This document shows positions 43,171 to 50,636 of a stretch of DNA of 64,000 bases, one piece after another. Under the pieces are notes generated by a model, which saw nothing but the letters and a program-made list of their open reading frames with translations, was not told where the DNA came from and searched no databases. This DNA is from Verrucomicrobiales bacterium (GTDB taxonomy: Bacteria; Verrucomicrobiota; Verrucomicrobiia; Limisphaerales; UBA11358). How positions within the stretch are numbered: position 1 is the first letter of the stretch; every line of letters begins with the position of its first letter. Location of the stretch: assembly GCA_028712475.1 (NCBI GenBank), contig JAQTQB010000007.1, positions 1 through 64,000 of the forward strand. Direction: 5' to 3'. The translations under genes were made by a program, and so were the position numbers.

Positions 43171-43944
43171 ATGAATTCTAAAATCACAGTTGAAACCATC
43201 CGCGCCATGAAAGCGCGCGGCGAGAAGATCGCCGCGCTCACGGCGTATGATTATCCAATGGCGAAGCTGCTCGACGAGGCGGGCGTCCCATTTCTATTGG
43301 TCGGCGATTCGCTCGGCATGGTGGTGCTGGGTTATCCCGACACGACCCATGTGACGATGGCGGAGATGGAACATCACGTCCGCGCCGCCGCCCGCGCGAA
43401 GCCGAATGCGCTGCTCGGAGCGGATTTGCCTTATCACAGTTACGAAACGGTTGAGACGGCAGTTGCGGATGCGAAACGTCTCATTGCCGCCGGCGCGGAG
43501 TTTGTGAAGGCGGAAGGCGGGCGGGAAATTTTGCCGCAGGTCAAAGCCATCATCACGGCGGGAATTCCATTCTGCGGCCACCTGGGGATGTTGCCGCAGC
43601 ACGTTTTGGAAGAAGGCGGTTATCACATCAAAGGCAAAAAGGACGCGGAGCATCAGGCGCTGCTCGACGACGCGAAGGCGCTGGCTGACCTGGGCGCATT
43701 CGCCATCGTGCTGGAACTCGTGACGCCGCCGGTGGCGAAGGAGATTTCGCAGGCGATTTTAATTCCGACCATCGGCATTGGCAGCGGGCCGGATTGCGAC
43801 GGGCAGATTTTGGTGACGAATGATTTGATCGGCACGTTCCCGTGGTTCACGCCGCGCTTCGTTAAACCGATGGCGGACTGCGCGGGGGAAATAAAGTCCG
43901 CCGTGGCCGCGTGGAAAAACAATTTGCAAACGCCGGACAAATAA
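43171..43944 (+). CDS. panB: 3-methyl-2-oxobutanoate hydroxymethyltransferase
   Basis: PanB makes ketopantoate from ketoisovalerate and methylene-tetrahydrofolate for pantothenate synthesis. The 257-residue barrel shows KIAALTAYDYPMAKLLDEAG, FLLVGDSLGMVVLGY with metal ligands Asp and Ser, AEGGREILPQVKAI, GHLGMLPQHVLEEGGY and the ELV-TPPVAKEISQAILIPTIGIGSGP block with the catalytic Glu. The length is standard. No panC or panD is adjacent. Confidence 0.95.
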   Translation: MNSKITVETIRAMKARGEKIAALTAYDYPMAKLLDEAGVPFLLVGDSLGMVVLGYPDTTHVTMAEMEHHVRAAARAKPNALLGADLPYHSYETVETAVADAKRLIAAGAEFVKAEGGREILPQVKAIITAGIPFCGHLGMLPQHVLEEGGYHIKGKKDAEHQALLDDAKALADLGAFAIVLELVTPPVAKEISQAILIPTIGIGSGPDCDGQILVTNDLIGTFPWFTPRFVKPMADCAGEIKSAVAAWKNNLQTPDK

Positions 43945-43987
43945 TTTCTGCGCAACATTTCATTTACGAACGGTGTTTGAATTTCAG

Positions 43988-44350
43988 ATGAAGATTTTGA
44001 TCGCCCTTTTACTTTTGTCCCTGACCGTCAGCGGTTGCGTCACCAAATCCAAGGCCAGGGCGGATGCGCGCGCCGCCTATATCGCCGGACAGAGGGACGC
44101 GTTCGCCACCATCGCCGCCACCCAACGCACCGGCATCAGAGTCTTCGGCCCGGTGCAAAATCCTGAAGTTCCATGGGTGGAAGGCCTGACGCTCGCACAG
44201 GCGATTGCCACGGCAACTTACACCGCCCATGGCAATCCCAAGGAAATCATCCTGCTGCGGCGTGGTGAAAGCGCCGCGATTGACCCAAAGGATTTGCTGA
44301 ACGGCCGCGACGTGCCGCTGGAACCGGGCGACACAATCACGCTGCGCTAA
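43988..44350 (+). CDS. Lipoprotein with SLBB-like domain
   Basis: The 120-residue protein starts MKILIALLLLSLTVSGCV, a lipoprotein signal with Cys17 as the lipid anchor. After an Ala-rich helical part, the C-terminal 60 residues (GIRVFGPVQNPEVPWVEGLTLAQAIATA, KEIILLRRGE, LEPGDTITLR) match the SLBB fold of polysaccharide export proteins. It lacks the export-channel domain, so it may be an accessory or ligand-binding protein. I use the ATG at 43988; the frame opens at 43973. Confidence 0.75.
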   Translation: MKILIALLLLSLTVSGCVTKSKARADARAAYIAGQRDAFATIAATQRTGIRVFGPVQNPEVPWVEGLTLAQAIATATYTAHGNPKEIILLRRGESAAIDPKDLLNGRDVPLEPGDTITLR

Positions 44351-44359
44351 GTCCAAGAA

Positions 44360-44430
44360 CTTCCAACATCGAACGCACAACATCCAATATGTGCATTGGG
44401 TGTCAGATGTTCGGTGTTCGATGTTTTCCT
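44360..44430. repeat. Inverted repeat of ACATCGAAC words
   Basis: CAACATCGAACGCACAACATCC on the left is complementary in part to TCAGATGTTCGGTGTTCGATG on the right. It follows the lipoprotein gene directly and may terminate its transcript. Confidence 0.7.
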
Positions 44431-44518
44431 CCCCCAAAACTTTTTTCAATTAATTTTTGCTTGGACGGCATTTGTCCTACCCCGTCTGCGAAAGTGGAGC
44501 CGTAATTAAAACAAAATT

Positions 44519-44740
44519 ATGACAACCACGAACGCAAACAACGAACAACTCGAACTCGGCTTCAGCGGTTTGCCGCCGAAGACAATCTCCAGCAGGCGCG
44601 AAGGCCGCATCGTCCGGGCGAACTGGTGGTTCACCAAAATGCGCGAGGCCGTAGAGAACGCGATGGACTGGCAGGCCGCCAGCCAGCCGCGCCCGGAACA
44701 GATCTGGATGCCCGGCGCGAACCGCGAAGTGAAGATTTGA
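44519..44740 (+). CDS. Small hypothetical protein
   Basis: The 73-residue hydrophilic protein has TISSRREGRIVRANWWFTKMREAVENAMDW in the middle, a pattern I have no family for. The reading frame has coding-like composition and starts 168 bases after the lipoprotein gene with no repeat directly before it. The Trp-rich core and the helix suggest a folded protein; no signal or membrane segment is present. Confidence 0.5.
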   Translation: MTTTNANNEQLELGFSGLPPKTISSRREGRIVRANWWFTKMREAVENAMDWQAASQPRPEQIWMPGANREVKI

Positions 44741-44741
44741 G

Positions 44742-44843
44742 AGAAATGCAGAATGAAGAATTAAGAATAAAAAAACAACATGGCGCACTGCGCGCGGAAA
44801 AAATTCTTCAATCATCCTTCTTCATTCGTCATTTTCCAAATAG
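44742..44843. repeat. Repeat with GAATGAA/GAATTAA heptamers and complement
   Basis: AGAATGA-AGAATTA-AGAATAA words on the left and AATTCTTCAATCATCCTTCTTCATTC on the right are partly complementary. It lies between the small gene and the end of the convergent esterase gene, overlapping the last codons of that esterase (from 44822). Confidence 0.65.
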
Positions 44844-45454
44844 CCGGCGCGCACGAAATTGCGGATGACGGCCATCTCGGTTTCTCCTTGGATGGTGTGC
44901 ACCTTGGGGAATTCGCGCCATTCCACATTGAGGCCGGCGGCTTTGAGCGGCGGTATCTGCGGGCGCACTTTTTCAATGGGAACCATCGGATCTTCCGTGC
45001 CGTGGGTCAGGAGCAACCGCTGCTGACGCGCGACAGGGCCGGGGCTCTTGACCAGGTGATCGAGGTCAAACACCCAGCCGCTGATGCCAACCAGCCCCGC
45101 GAACCGGTGCGGATAGCGCAGGCCGACATCCACAGTCAACAGGCAGCCCTGCGAAAATCCGCCGAGCGTGGTCTGCCCCGTCGGAAAACCTTTGGCGCGC
45201 AAATCATCAAGCAGTTCAAACAGCAGTTTGCGGCTGCGCAACACGCCGGGCTTGATGTTGTCGGGATAATCAAACCACGAATAGCCGCCGTAGTAATCGT
45301 CGGGCGCGTTGACGAGCAGATGATTCATCCACGGCAGTCCCAGCGCCTCCGGCCACCAGCGATAGCCTTCAATGCTGTCGCCCAGGCCGTGCAACATCAC
45401 CATCAACCGCTTGGAGTTTTTATCGGCGGCGGGAATCAATTCTGTGTGCAGCAT
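44822..45454 (-). CDS. Phospholipase/carboxylesterase family alpha/beta hydrolase
   Basis: The 210-residue cytoplasmic hydrolase has MVMLHGLGDS as oxyanion segment, the nucleophile Ser in LGGFSQGCLL, the acid in THGTEDPMVPIEK and a late His in FPKVHTIQGET. It resembles YpfH and other acyl-protein thioesterase-like enzymes that cleave short acyl esters. Its substrate is unknown. Its last codons (AGYLENDE) lie in a repeat. The upstream heme-binding gene ends four bases before its start on the same strand. Confidence 0.85.
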   Translation of the reverse strand: MLHTELIPAADKNSKRLMVMLHGLGDSIEGYRWWPEALGLPWMNHLLVNAPDDYYGGYSWFDYPDNIKPGVLRSRKLLFELLDDLRAKGFPTGQTTLGGFSQGCLLTVDVGLRYPHRFAGLVGISGWVFDLDHLVKSPGPVARQQRLLLTHGTEDPMVPIEKVRPQIPPLKAAGLNVEWREFPKVHTIQGETEMAVIRNFVRAGYLENDE

Positions 45455-45458
45455 AAAA

Positions 45459-45923
45459 TTATTTTACCGTCGCCCGTAAACGCTCCGCTTCCGCGTCCAG
45501 CCAGGAGGTCAATTCCTTGCGGTCGGCGTCCGTGAGCCGGGCTTCGGGATGGAGGAGCGTATATTTCTTCGGCGGCATTTCGCGGTAACCAATTCTCTCG
45601 CTCATGTTGCCAAGCCGTCTTGCCGCGCGGTCGGGCTGGTTGGTCGGCCAGTTGGAAAAGTTCAAATGCTCGCGGCCTTCATTCACGTCGCCCGCCACCA
45701 GCCACGAGGCCGGCGCGACGCGGCTATACCACGGCCACTTCGTTTCATGGGAATGACAATCGTAGCAGGCCGCGTGCAGCAGCGCGGCGACGGGCGGCGG
45801 CGGCGCGGTGGTGGCAATCAAATCATTCACGACCGGCGGGTTGGTGCGCGCCGGATTGGTGAGCTGCAACAACCCGGACACCCCGACCAGCGCTACGAAA
45901 ATCCACTTCAATTTTTTCTTCAT
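45459..45923 (-). CDS. Heme-binding domain protein (Haem_bd), c-type cytochrome-like
   Basis: The protein starts MKKKLKWIFVALVGVSGLLQL, an uncleaved or cleavable signal, and has one CxxCH heme site (ACYDCHSHETKWPWYS) and REMPPKKYTLLHPEARLTDADRKEL with the distal Met and the end of the fold. This is the pattern of the Haem_bd family, small periplasmic monoheme proteins common in Bacteroidota and Verrucomicrobiota. The length is 154 from the ATG at 45923; the frame runs 31 codons further upstream. It is in one operon with the esterase. Confidence 0.85.
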   Translation of the reverse strand: MKKKLKWIFVALVGVSGLLQLTNPARTNPPVVNDLIATTAPPPPVAALLHAACYDCHSHETKWPWYSRVAPASWLVAGDVNEGREHLNFSNWPTNQPDRAARRLGNMSERIGYREMPPKKYTLLHPEARLTDADRKELTSWLDAEAERLRATVK

Positions 45924-46084
45924 GACAATAAGAAGCGCCAGCATGAGGAGAAGTTCCCGTGCGAAGCAATCTTGAATTGATTCCGGCAGCGGACTTTTAG
46001 ATCGCCGCCTGGACACCGCAGCGCGATGACCCTGCCGTAATGCACAGCCGGAATGAGAAATCGTTCCGGCTGTTTTTTATCTGG

Positions 46085-46126
46085 ATGAAAACTTGAAACT
46101 TCCGACCAGAAACTTGAAACTCCCCG
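46085..46126. repeat. GAAACTT heptamer repeats before the PHP gene
   Basis: The word AAACTTG/AAACTTC occurs four times at multiples of seven bases. It ends three bases before the ATG at 46129, which is one reason to prefer this start over the ATG at 46093 that lies inside the repeat. Confidence 0.75.
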
Positions 46127-46128
46127 CC

Positions 46129-46929
46129 ATGTCGTTGCCCGCCGATTATCACATGCACACGCCGCTCTGCCGCCACGCGACCGGCGAGCCGTGCGATTAT
46201 GCCCGCCGCGCCGTGGAACTGGGCCTGACGGAAATTGGTTTTTCCGACCATTCGCCGATGCAACAGGACAATTTTGACAACTGGCGGATGAACAACGGCC
46301 AGCTAGATGAATACGTCGCCAATGTCCGGCTCGCGCAAAAGGAATTTCCGCAGCTCACCATCCGCCTCGCGCTGGAAGTGGATTACCTGCCCGGCCACGA
46401 GGACTGGATCCGCGACCTCGCCGCGCGGCAGCCGTGGGATTATTTCATCGGCAGCGTGCATTACATTTCCGATTCGTGGGACATTGACAATCCGGCCAAA
46501 CTTTCCGAGTGGAAAAAGCGCGATCCCTTCGAGGTGTGGTCGGCTTATTTTGAGCGGCTCACGCTCGCGGCGGAGTCGAAGCTGTTCGAGATCATCGGCC
46601 ACGCGGATTTGCCAAAGAAATTCGGCATCCGCCCGGCAAAGGATTGCACGCCGCTTTACGAAAAATTTCTCGCCGCCGCCGCCAAGTCCGGCTGCGCCAT
46701 CGAACTGAACACCGCCGGGTTGCGGAAAGATTGCAAAGAAATTTATCCCAGCCGCGACCTTCTCCAGCTCGCGTTTGAAAACCGTGTGCCGGTCACCTTT
46801 GGCTCCGACGCCCATGCGCCGGGCGAAGTGGGAATGAATTTCGCCGGGGCCATCGCGCTTGCCCGCAGCGTCGGCTACACGGAGGCCTGTCGTTTCAACC
46901 GGCGGCAGCGTGAATCGGTCCGGTTCTGA
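46129..46929 (+). CDS. Histidinol-phosphatase, PHP family (HisJ/HisK-like)
   Basis: The 266-residue protein has ADYHMHTPLCRHATGEPCDYARRAVELGLTEIGFSDH, the first PHP metal-binding block, then LALEVDYLPGHED, DYFIGSVHYISDSWDID, LFEIIGHADLPKKFG and TFGSDAHAPGEVG, all as in HisK-type histidinol phosphate phosphatases. It would give histidinol for histidine synthesis. The start is the ATG at 46129, after the repeat. It is followed 3 bases after its stop by a glycosyltransferase-like gene. Confidence 0.88.
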   Translation: MSLPADYHMHTPLCRHATGEPCDYARRAVELGLTEIGFSDHSPMQQDNFDNWRMNNGQLDEYVANVRLAQKEFPQLTIRLALEVDYLPGHEDWIRDLAARQPWDYFIGSVHYISDSWDIDNPAKLSEWKKRDPFEVWSAYFERLTLAAESKLFEIIGHADLPKKFGIRPAKDCTPLYEKFLAAAAKSGCAIELNTAGLRKDCKEIYPSRDLLQLAFENRVPVTFGSDAHAPGEVGMNFAGAIALARSVGYTEACRFNRRQRESVRF

Positions 46930-46932
46930 TGT

Positions 46933-48588
46933 ATGACTGAAGCCCGCCCGAAAAATTATTTTGCGCTCATCTGCCTCGTCCTCGCGCTGGGAACGGCGGC
47001 GCTTTACTGGCCCATCACCAGTCATCCGTTCATCCTTTATGACGACGAGGCATACGTCACGGGCAACACGCATGTCACCACTGGATTAAGCCGGACGAAT
47101 TTTGCCTGGGCGTTCACGAGCGGCGAGGCGGCGAACTGGCATCCGCTCACCTGGCTTTCGCATCAACTGGATTGCAGCTTGTCCGGCCTGAAGGCGGGCA
47201 GACATCACCTGGTCAACGTCCTTTTTCACGTCGTAAACACATTGTTGTTGTTCATTTTTCTGCGCGGCGCGACGGGCGCGGTCTGGCGCAGCGCGCTGGT
47301 GGCGGCGCTGTTCGCATGGCACCCGTTACACGTTGAATCTGTCGCATGGGTTTCCGAGCGCAAAGACGTGTTGAGCACCTTTTTCTGGCTGCTGACGTTG
47401 ATGGCGTATGTAAAATATGTGACAAGTGACAAGTGGCGGGTGACGCGTAGCGCGGCCCCCGCCCCATCACCCGTCACCCGTCACCCGTCACTTTTTTATT
47501 TCGCCGCGCTGTTTTTCTTCGCGTGCGGCCTGATGAGCAAACCCATGGTCGTCACGCTGCCATGTGTCCTGTTGCTGCTGGACTGGTGGCCGCTGGGGCG
47601 AGTGGGGAATGCAGAGTGCGGAGTGCGGAGTTTCAAATTTCTGATTCTGGAGAAAATCCCGTTCTTCGTCCTCGCGGCTGCGGGCAGCGCGGTGACGTAT
47701 CTCGTCCAAGCCAGCGGGGGCGCGATCTGGCAGACGCCGCTGGCCGAGCGCTTCGCAAACGCGGCCATCGCCTACGCGCGTTATGTCGCAAAAACATTCT
47801 GGCCGAGCGATCTCGCCATCATTTACGCCCATCCCGAGCACTGGCCGGCGGCCATGTCGCTCGGCGCAACCCTGGTGCTTGTGGCCTGGACAGTTTTATG
47901 CGTGCGCCAATGGCGCCAGAAACCGTATCTCGCGGTGGGCTGGTTCTGGTTTCTCGGCACGCTGGTTCCCACGATTGGCATCATTCAAGTCGGCGGACAA
48001 TACATGGCCGACCGCTACACATACATCCCCAGCATCGGCCTGTTCGTCGTGCTGGTTTGGGGCGCGGCGGATTGGGTAATGATCCAGCCCCGTTGGAAAA
48101 ACATGGTTCTGATCGCTACCGGCGGAGCGCTAGCTGGCTGCTTGGTGGTGACATCCATCCAGATTTTCTACTGGCGTGACAATGTCCGCCTCTTCCGGCA
48201 TGCGCTGGAAGTGACCCAGGACAATTACATCGCCGCCAACTGCCTTGGCACCGCCTACGATAAAATTGGCGACCACACGCGCGCGCTTTTCTTTTACCGC
48301 GCATCAGTGGAATCCCGCGCGCGCTTCCCGCAAAGCCAGTATAACTACGGCATGTGCCTCATGGCTTTTGGCCAAAAAGAAGAGGGATTGAAGCATCTGG
48401 AGATCGCCGCAACGCTGACCCAGCACGACCCGGACATTCAGTGCGACCTTGGCGATATCTTTGTGCTGAGCGAAAGCTGGACGAACGCCATGATCTGCTA
48501 CCAACACGCGCTTCAAGCGCGTCCGAATTTTCTCCGCGCCCAAAAACAGCTGCGGCAGTTGCTGGCCAACCATCCCGAAGTTCACTGA
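46933..48588 (+). CDS. TMTC-like membrane glycosyltransferase with C-terminal TPR repeats
   Basis: The 551-residue protein has about 10 membrane segments. YDDEAYVTGN carries the DD motif of GT-C fold enzymes in the first outside loop, and WHPLTWLSHQLDC and AWHPLHVESVAWVSERKDVLSTFFWLL are the signature of the protein O-mannosyl transferase TMTC branch. Residues after 420 form TPR-like helices. Two loops (YVTSDKWRVTRSAAPAPSPV; VGNAECGVRSF) are coded by 7-bp repeats at 47419-47491 and 47600-47631. The sugar and protein acceptor are unknown. Confidence 0.8.
   Translation: MTEARPKNYFALICLVLALGTAALYWPITSHPFILYDDEAYVTGNTHVTTGLSRTNFAWAFTSGEAANWHPLTWLSHQLDCSLSGLKAGRHHLVNVLFHVVNTLLLFIFLRGATGAVWRSALVAALFAWHPLHVESVAWVSERKDVLSTFFWLLTLMAYVKYVTSDKWRVTRSAAPAPSPVTRHPSLFYFAALFFFACGLMSKPMVVTLPCVLLLLDWWPLGRVGNAECGVRSFKFLILEKIPFFVLAAAGSAVTYLVQASGGAIWQTPLAERFANAAIAYARYVAKTFWPSDLAIIYAHPEHWPAAMSLGATLVLVAWTVLCVRQWRQKPYLAVGWFWFLGTLVPTIGIIQVGGQYMADRYTYIPSIGLFVVLVWGAADWVMIQPRWKNMVLIATGGALAGCLVVTSIQIFYWRDNVRLFRHALEVTQDNYIAANCLGTAYDKIGDHTRALFFYRASVESRARFPQSQYNYGMCLMAFGQKEEGLKHLEIAATLTQHDPDIQCDLGDIFVLSESWTNAMICYQHALQARPNFLRAQKQLRQLLANHPEVH
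47419..47491. repeat. Inverted pair of 7-bp arrays inside TMTC-like gene
   Basis: GTGACAA-GTGACAA-GTGGCGG-GTGAC on the left and CACCCGT repeated three times on the right are complementary. The insert is in frame and encodes a hydrophilic loop between membrane segments. Confidence 0.85.
47600..47631. repeat. 7-bp tract GAGTGCG inside TMTC-like gene
   Basis: Four 7-bp units (GAGTGGG, GAATGCA, GAGTGCG, GAGTGCG) are in frame and encode VGNAECGVRS. The same word occurs at 50155 and 50600 around the four-helix gene. Confidence 0.85.
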
Positions 48589-48652
48589 AATCAGCGCCGA
48601 AAGACCGTCTGAAGCTCGACACGACCATCCCAATTTGAAAAACTCCGCGAAC

Positions 48653-49255
48653 GTGAAACAATCAATCGTAACCCTCGACATGGAAGGCGTGCTGACGCCG
48701 GAGATCTGGATCGCCGTCGCGGAGAAAACCAAAATCCCGGAACTGCGCCGCACCACGCGCGACGAGCCGGATTATGACAAGCTCATGCGCTACCGCATCG
48801 AGATTCTTGACCGGCACGGCATCAAACTTTCGCACATCCAGGAAGTCATCGGCACGCTCAAGCCGCTGCCCGGCGGAAAGGAATTTCTCGATGAACTGCG
48901 CTCGCTCGTGCAGGTCATCATTTTGTCCGACACGTTCGAGCAGTTCGCGCAGCCGCTGATGAAGCAGTTGAACTGGCCGACGCTGTTCTGCCACCGGCTC
49001 ATCGTGGAGAACGACCGCATCGCCGGTTATCAGTTGCGCCAGCCGAACCAGAAGCAGAAATCCGTGGCCGCGCTGAAGTCATTGAATTATCACGTCGTTT
49101 CCGCCGGCGATTCCTACAACGACACCGCGATGCTGATTGAGGCGAACGTCGGCTTCCTGATCCACGCGCCGGAAAAAGTGAAGCAGGAATTTCCGCAGTT
49201 CCAGGCCGTCGAGAGCCACGCCGAACTGCTCAAGCTCATCAAAGGAGCGCTGTAA
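48653..49255 (+). CDS. thrH: Bifunctional phosphoserine phosphatase/homoserine phosphotransferase ThrH
   Basis: ThrH is a HAD enzyme that removes phosphate from phosphoserine and can pass it to homoserine. The N-terminus VTLDMEGVLTPEIWIAVAEKT closely matches Pseudomonas ThrH, with DxEG in place of DxDG as expected. LPGGKEFLDELR, VIILSDTFEQFAQPLMKQLNWPTLFCH and VVSAGDSYNDTAMLIEANVGFLIHAPE complete the motifs. I choose the GTG at 48653 (200 residues), which fits the Pseudomonas start; a TTG at 48635 is an alternative. The stop is directly followed by the ATG of the peptidase gene. Confidence 0.92.
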   Translation: MKQSIVTLDMEGVLTPEIWIAVAEKTKIPELRRTTRDEPDYDKLMRYRIEILDRHGIKLSHIQEVIGTLKPLPGGKEFLDELRSLVQVIILSDTFEQFAQPLMKQLNWPTLFCHRLIVENDRIAGYQLRQPNQKQKSVAALKSLNYHVVSAGDSYNDTAMLIEANVGFLIHAPEKVKQEFPQFQAVESHAELLKLIKGAL

Positions 49256-50176
49256 ATGCCGACGAACAAAGGTTCATTCAAGATTTTTACGCTGGCCGGG
49301 ATTGACGTGTATGTTCACTGGTCCTGGTTTCTGGCGTTCTGGTATTTCAGCAGCCGGCCGAACCAGTATTCCAATTACGGCTGGAGCGCGCTGGAGATCG
49401 TGGCGCTCTTCGGCATCGTGCTGACTCACGAATTCGGCCACCAACTGGCATGCCGGCAGGTCGGCGGGCAGACGCATGACATCGTCCTCTGGCCGCTTGG
49501 CGGCGTGGCCTACGTCACGCCGCCGCAGCGCCCCGGCGCGCAGCTCTGGAGCATCGCCGCCGGGCCGCTGGTGAACGTGTTTCTCATTCCAATCCTGTCA
49601 GTGTTGGTGTCGGCGAGTTCGCATCTGCATTGGTATGACACATATCCCAACGCGTATGAGCTGATTCATAATATTTGGACAATCAATTTTGTGCTTCTGA
49701 TCTTCAACATGATGCCGGTCTATCCGCTTGATGGCGGACAAATTTTACGTTCGCTGCTGTGGTTCCCGTTCGGGCGGGCAAACAGTTTGCTGGCGGCCAG
49801 CGTCATCGGTTTCATCGGCGTGGCCGCGTTGGTCTTGCTGGCAGTTTTGTCACGTTCCATTTGGATCGGCATCATGGCGGCGTTCATCTTGATGAACTGC
49901 TGGGGCGGTTTGAAACAGGCGGGAGCGTTGGCGCGCATCGCGAAGCTTCCGCGCCGCGAAGGTTTTGCCTGTCCGTCCTGCAAAACCGCGCCGCCGCTCG
50001 GCGAACTCTGGCGCTGCGGACAATGCGGCAAGGCTTTCGACACGTTCATAACCCTGGGAGCCTGCCCGCACTGCGGAACGCAATTCAACTCAACCCAATG
50101 CCTGGACTGCGGAACTTCGCGTCCGATGGAGGAATGGCGATCAAGTGCGGAAGGCGGGGTGCGGAGTGCGGAGTGA
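49256..50176 (+). CDS. M50 family intramembrane zinc metallopeptidase with C-terminal Cys pairs
   Basis: The 306-residue membrane protein has HEFGH at residues 58-62 (zinc ligands His58, His62, catalytic Glu59) and NMMPVYPLDGGQIL with the third ligand Asp159, the site-2 protease pattern of the SpoIVFB/Rip type. Hydrophobic segments cover residues 17-215. After residue 236 come four CxxC pairs (Cys239/242, 254/257, 270/273, 282/285), probably two zinc ribbons. The last residues SSAEGGVRSAE are coded by the 7-bp repeat that begins at 50155. The ATG follows the thrH stop with no gap. Confidence 0.85.
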   Translation: MPTNKGSFKIFTLAGIDVYVHWSWFLAFWYFSSRPNQYSNYGWSALEIVALFGIVLTHEFGHQLACRQVGGQTHDIVLWPLGGVAYVTPPQRPGAQLWSIAAGPLVNVFLIPILSVLVSASSHLHWYDTYPNAYELIHNIWTINFVLLIFNMMPVYPLDGGQILRSLLWFPFGRANSLLAASVIGFIGVAALVLLAVLSRSIWIGIMAAFILMNCWGGLKQAGALARIAKLPRREGFACPSCKTAPPLGELWRCGQCGKAFDTFITLGACPHCGTQFNSTQCLDCGTSRPMEEWRSSAEGGVRSAE

Positions 50177-50178
50177 AG
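50155..50178. repeat. GAGTGCG repeat spanning the peptidase stop codon
   Basis: GGGTGCG-GAGTGCG-GAGTGAA contributes the last codons and the TGA of the M50 gene. The reverse complement of the word flanks the other side of the four-helix gene at 50600-50636. Confidence 0.8.
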
Positions 50179-50190
50179 AAAACGAGGTCA

Positions 50191-50553
50191 TCACTGGCGA
50201 CCGCCAGATTTTCTGGCGGTGTTGATTGAAGCAACAGCAATGGCAGTGAGTTCTCCCGCCTCCTTAAGCAGCGCCGACACACCAGAAACTTTGACCTTTC
50301 CCGAATCCGCGAGCAGTTCCAGCCAATACCCGGATTCGTCCGCTTCCTCCTCCACCGTTCCCATTTTTGAAATGAAGTCCGCGGTGGATTTCGCCCGGCA
50401 AACTGCGCGATAATTTGCCCCCACTGATGTTCCCGAGCGCAGGAGTTGATTGCCAAGAATTTTACAAGTCTGGCCGGGCGGCAAGCTCTCGGCCAGTTTG
50501 ATAACCCCCAGTGCAAACAGCTTTGTCCGTTGTTTCAAATTTTCGTTATTCAT
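50191..50553 (-). CDS. Four-helix bundle protein (23S rRNA intervening sequence family)
   Basis: The 120-residue protein begins MNNENLKQRTKLFALGVIKLAESL and contains LLRSGTSVGANYRAVCRAKSTADFISKMGTVEEEADESGYWLELL, the diagnostic core of this family, which is related to diversity-generating retroelement Avd proteins. I use the ATG at 50553. An upstream start at 50628 would add 25 residues that include repeat-coded sequence (MRSAKCGVRN). The gene is bracketed by inverted copies of the 7-bp GAGTGCG word. The function is unknown; the family may bind nucleic acid. Confidence 0.85.
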   Translation of the reverse strand: MNNENLKQRTKLFALGVIKLAESLPPGQTCKILGNQLLRSGTSVGANYRAVCRAKSTADFISKMGTVEEEADESGYWLELLADSGKVKVSGVSALLKEAGELTAIAVASINTARKSGGRQ

Positions 50554-50596
50554 AATCACCCTTGGTATTCCAAAAGCACACACGCGTGCTGTCTGA

Positions 50597-50636
50597 TCAT
50601 TCCGCACTCCGCACTTCGCACTCCGCATTCTGATCA
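50597..50636. repeat. CGCACTC repeat upstream of the four-helix gene
   Basis: ATTCCGCACTCCGCACTTCG and CACTCCGCATTC contain about four 7-bp units, the reverse complement of the array at 50155. It ends near the gpsA stop. Confidence 0.8.
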
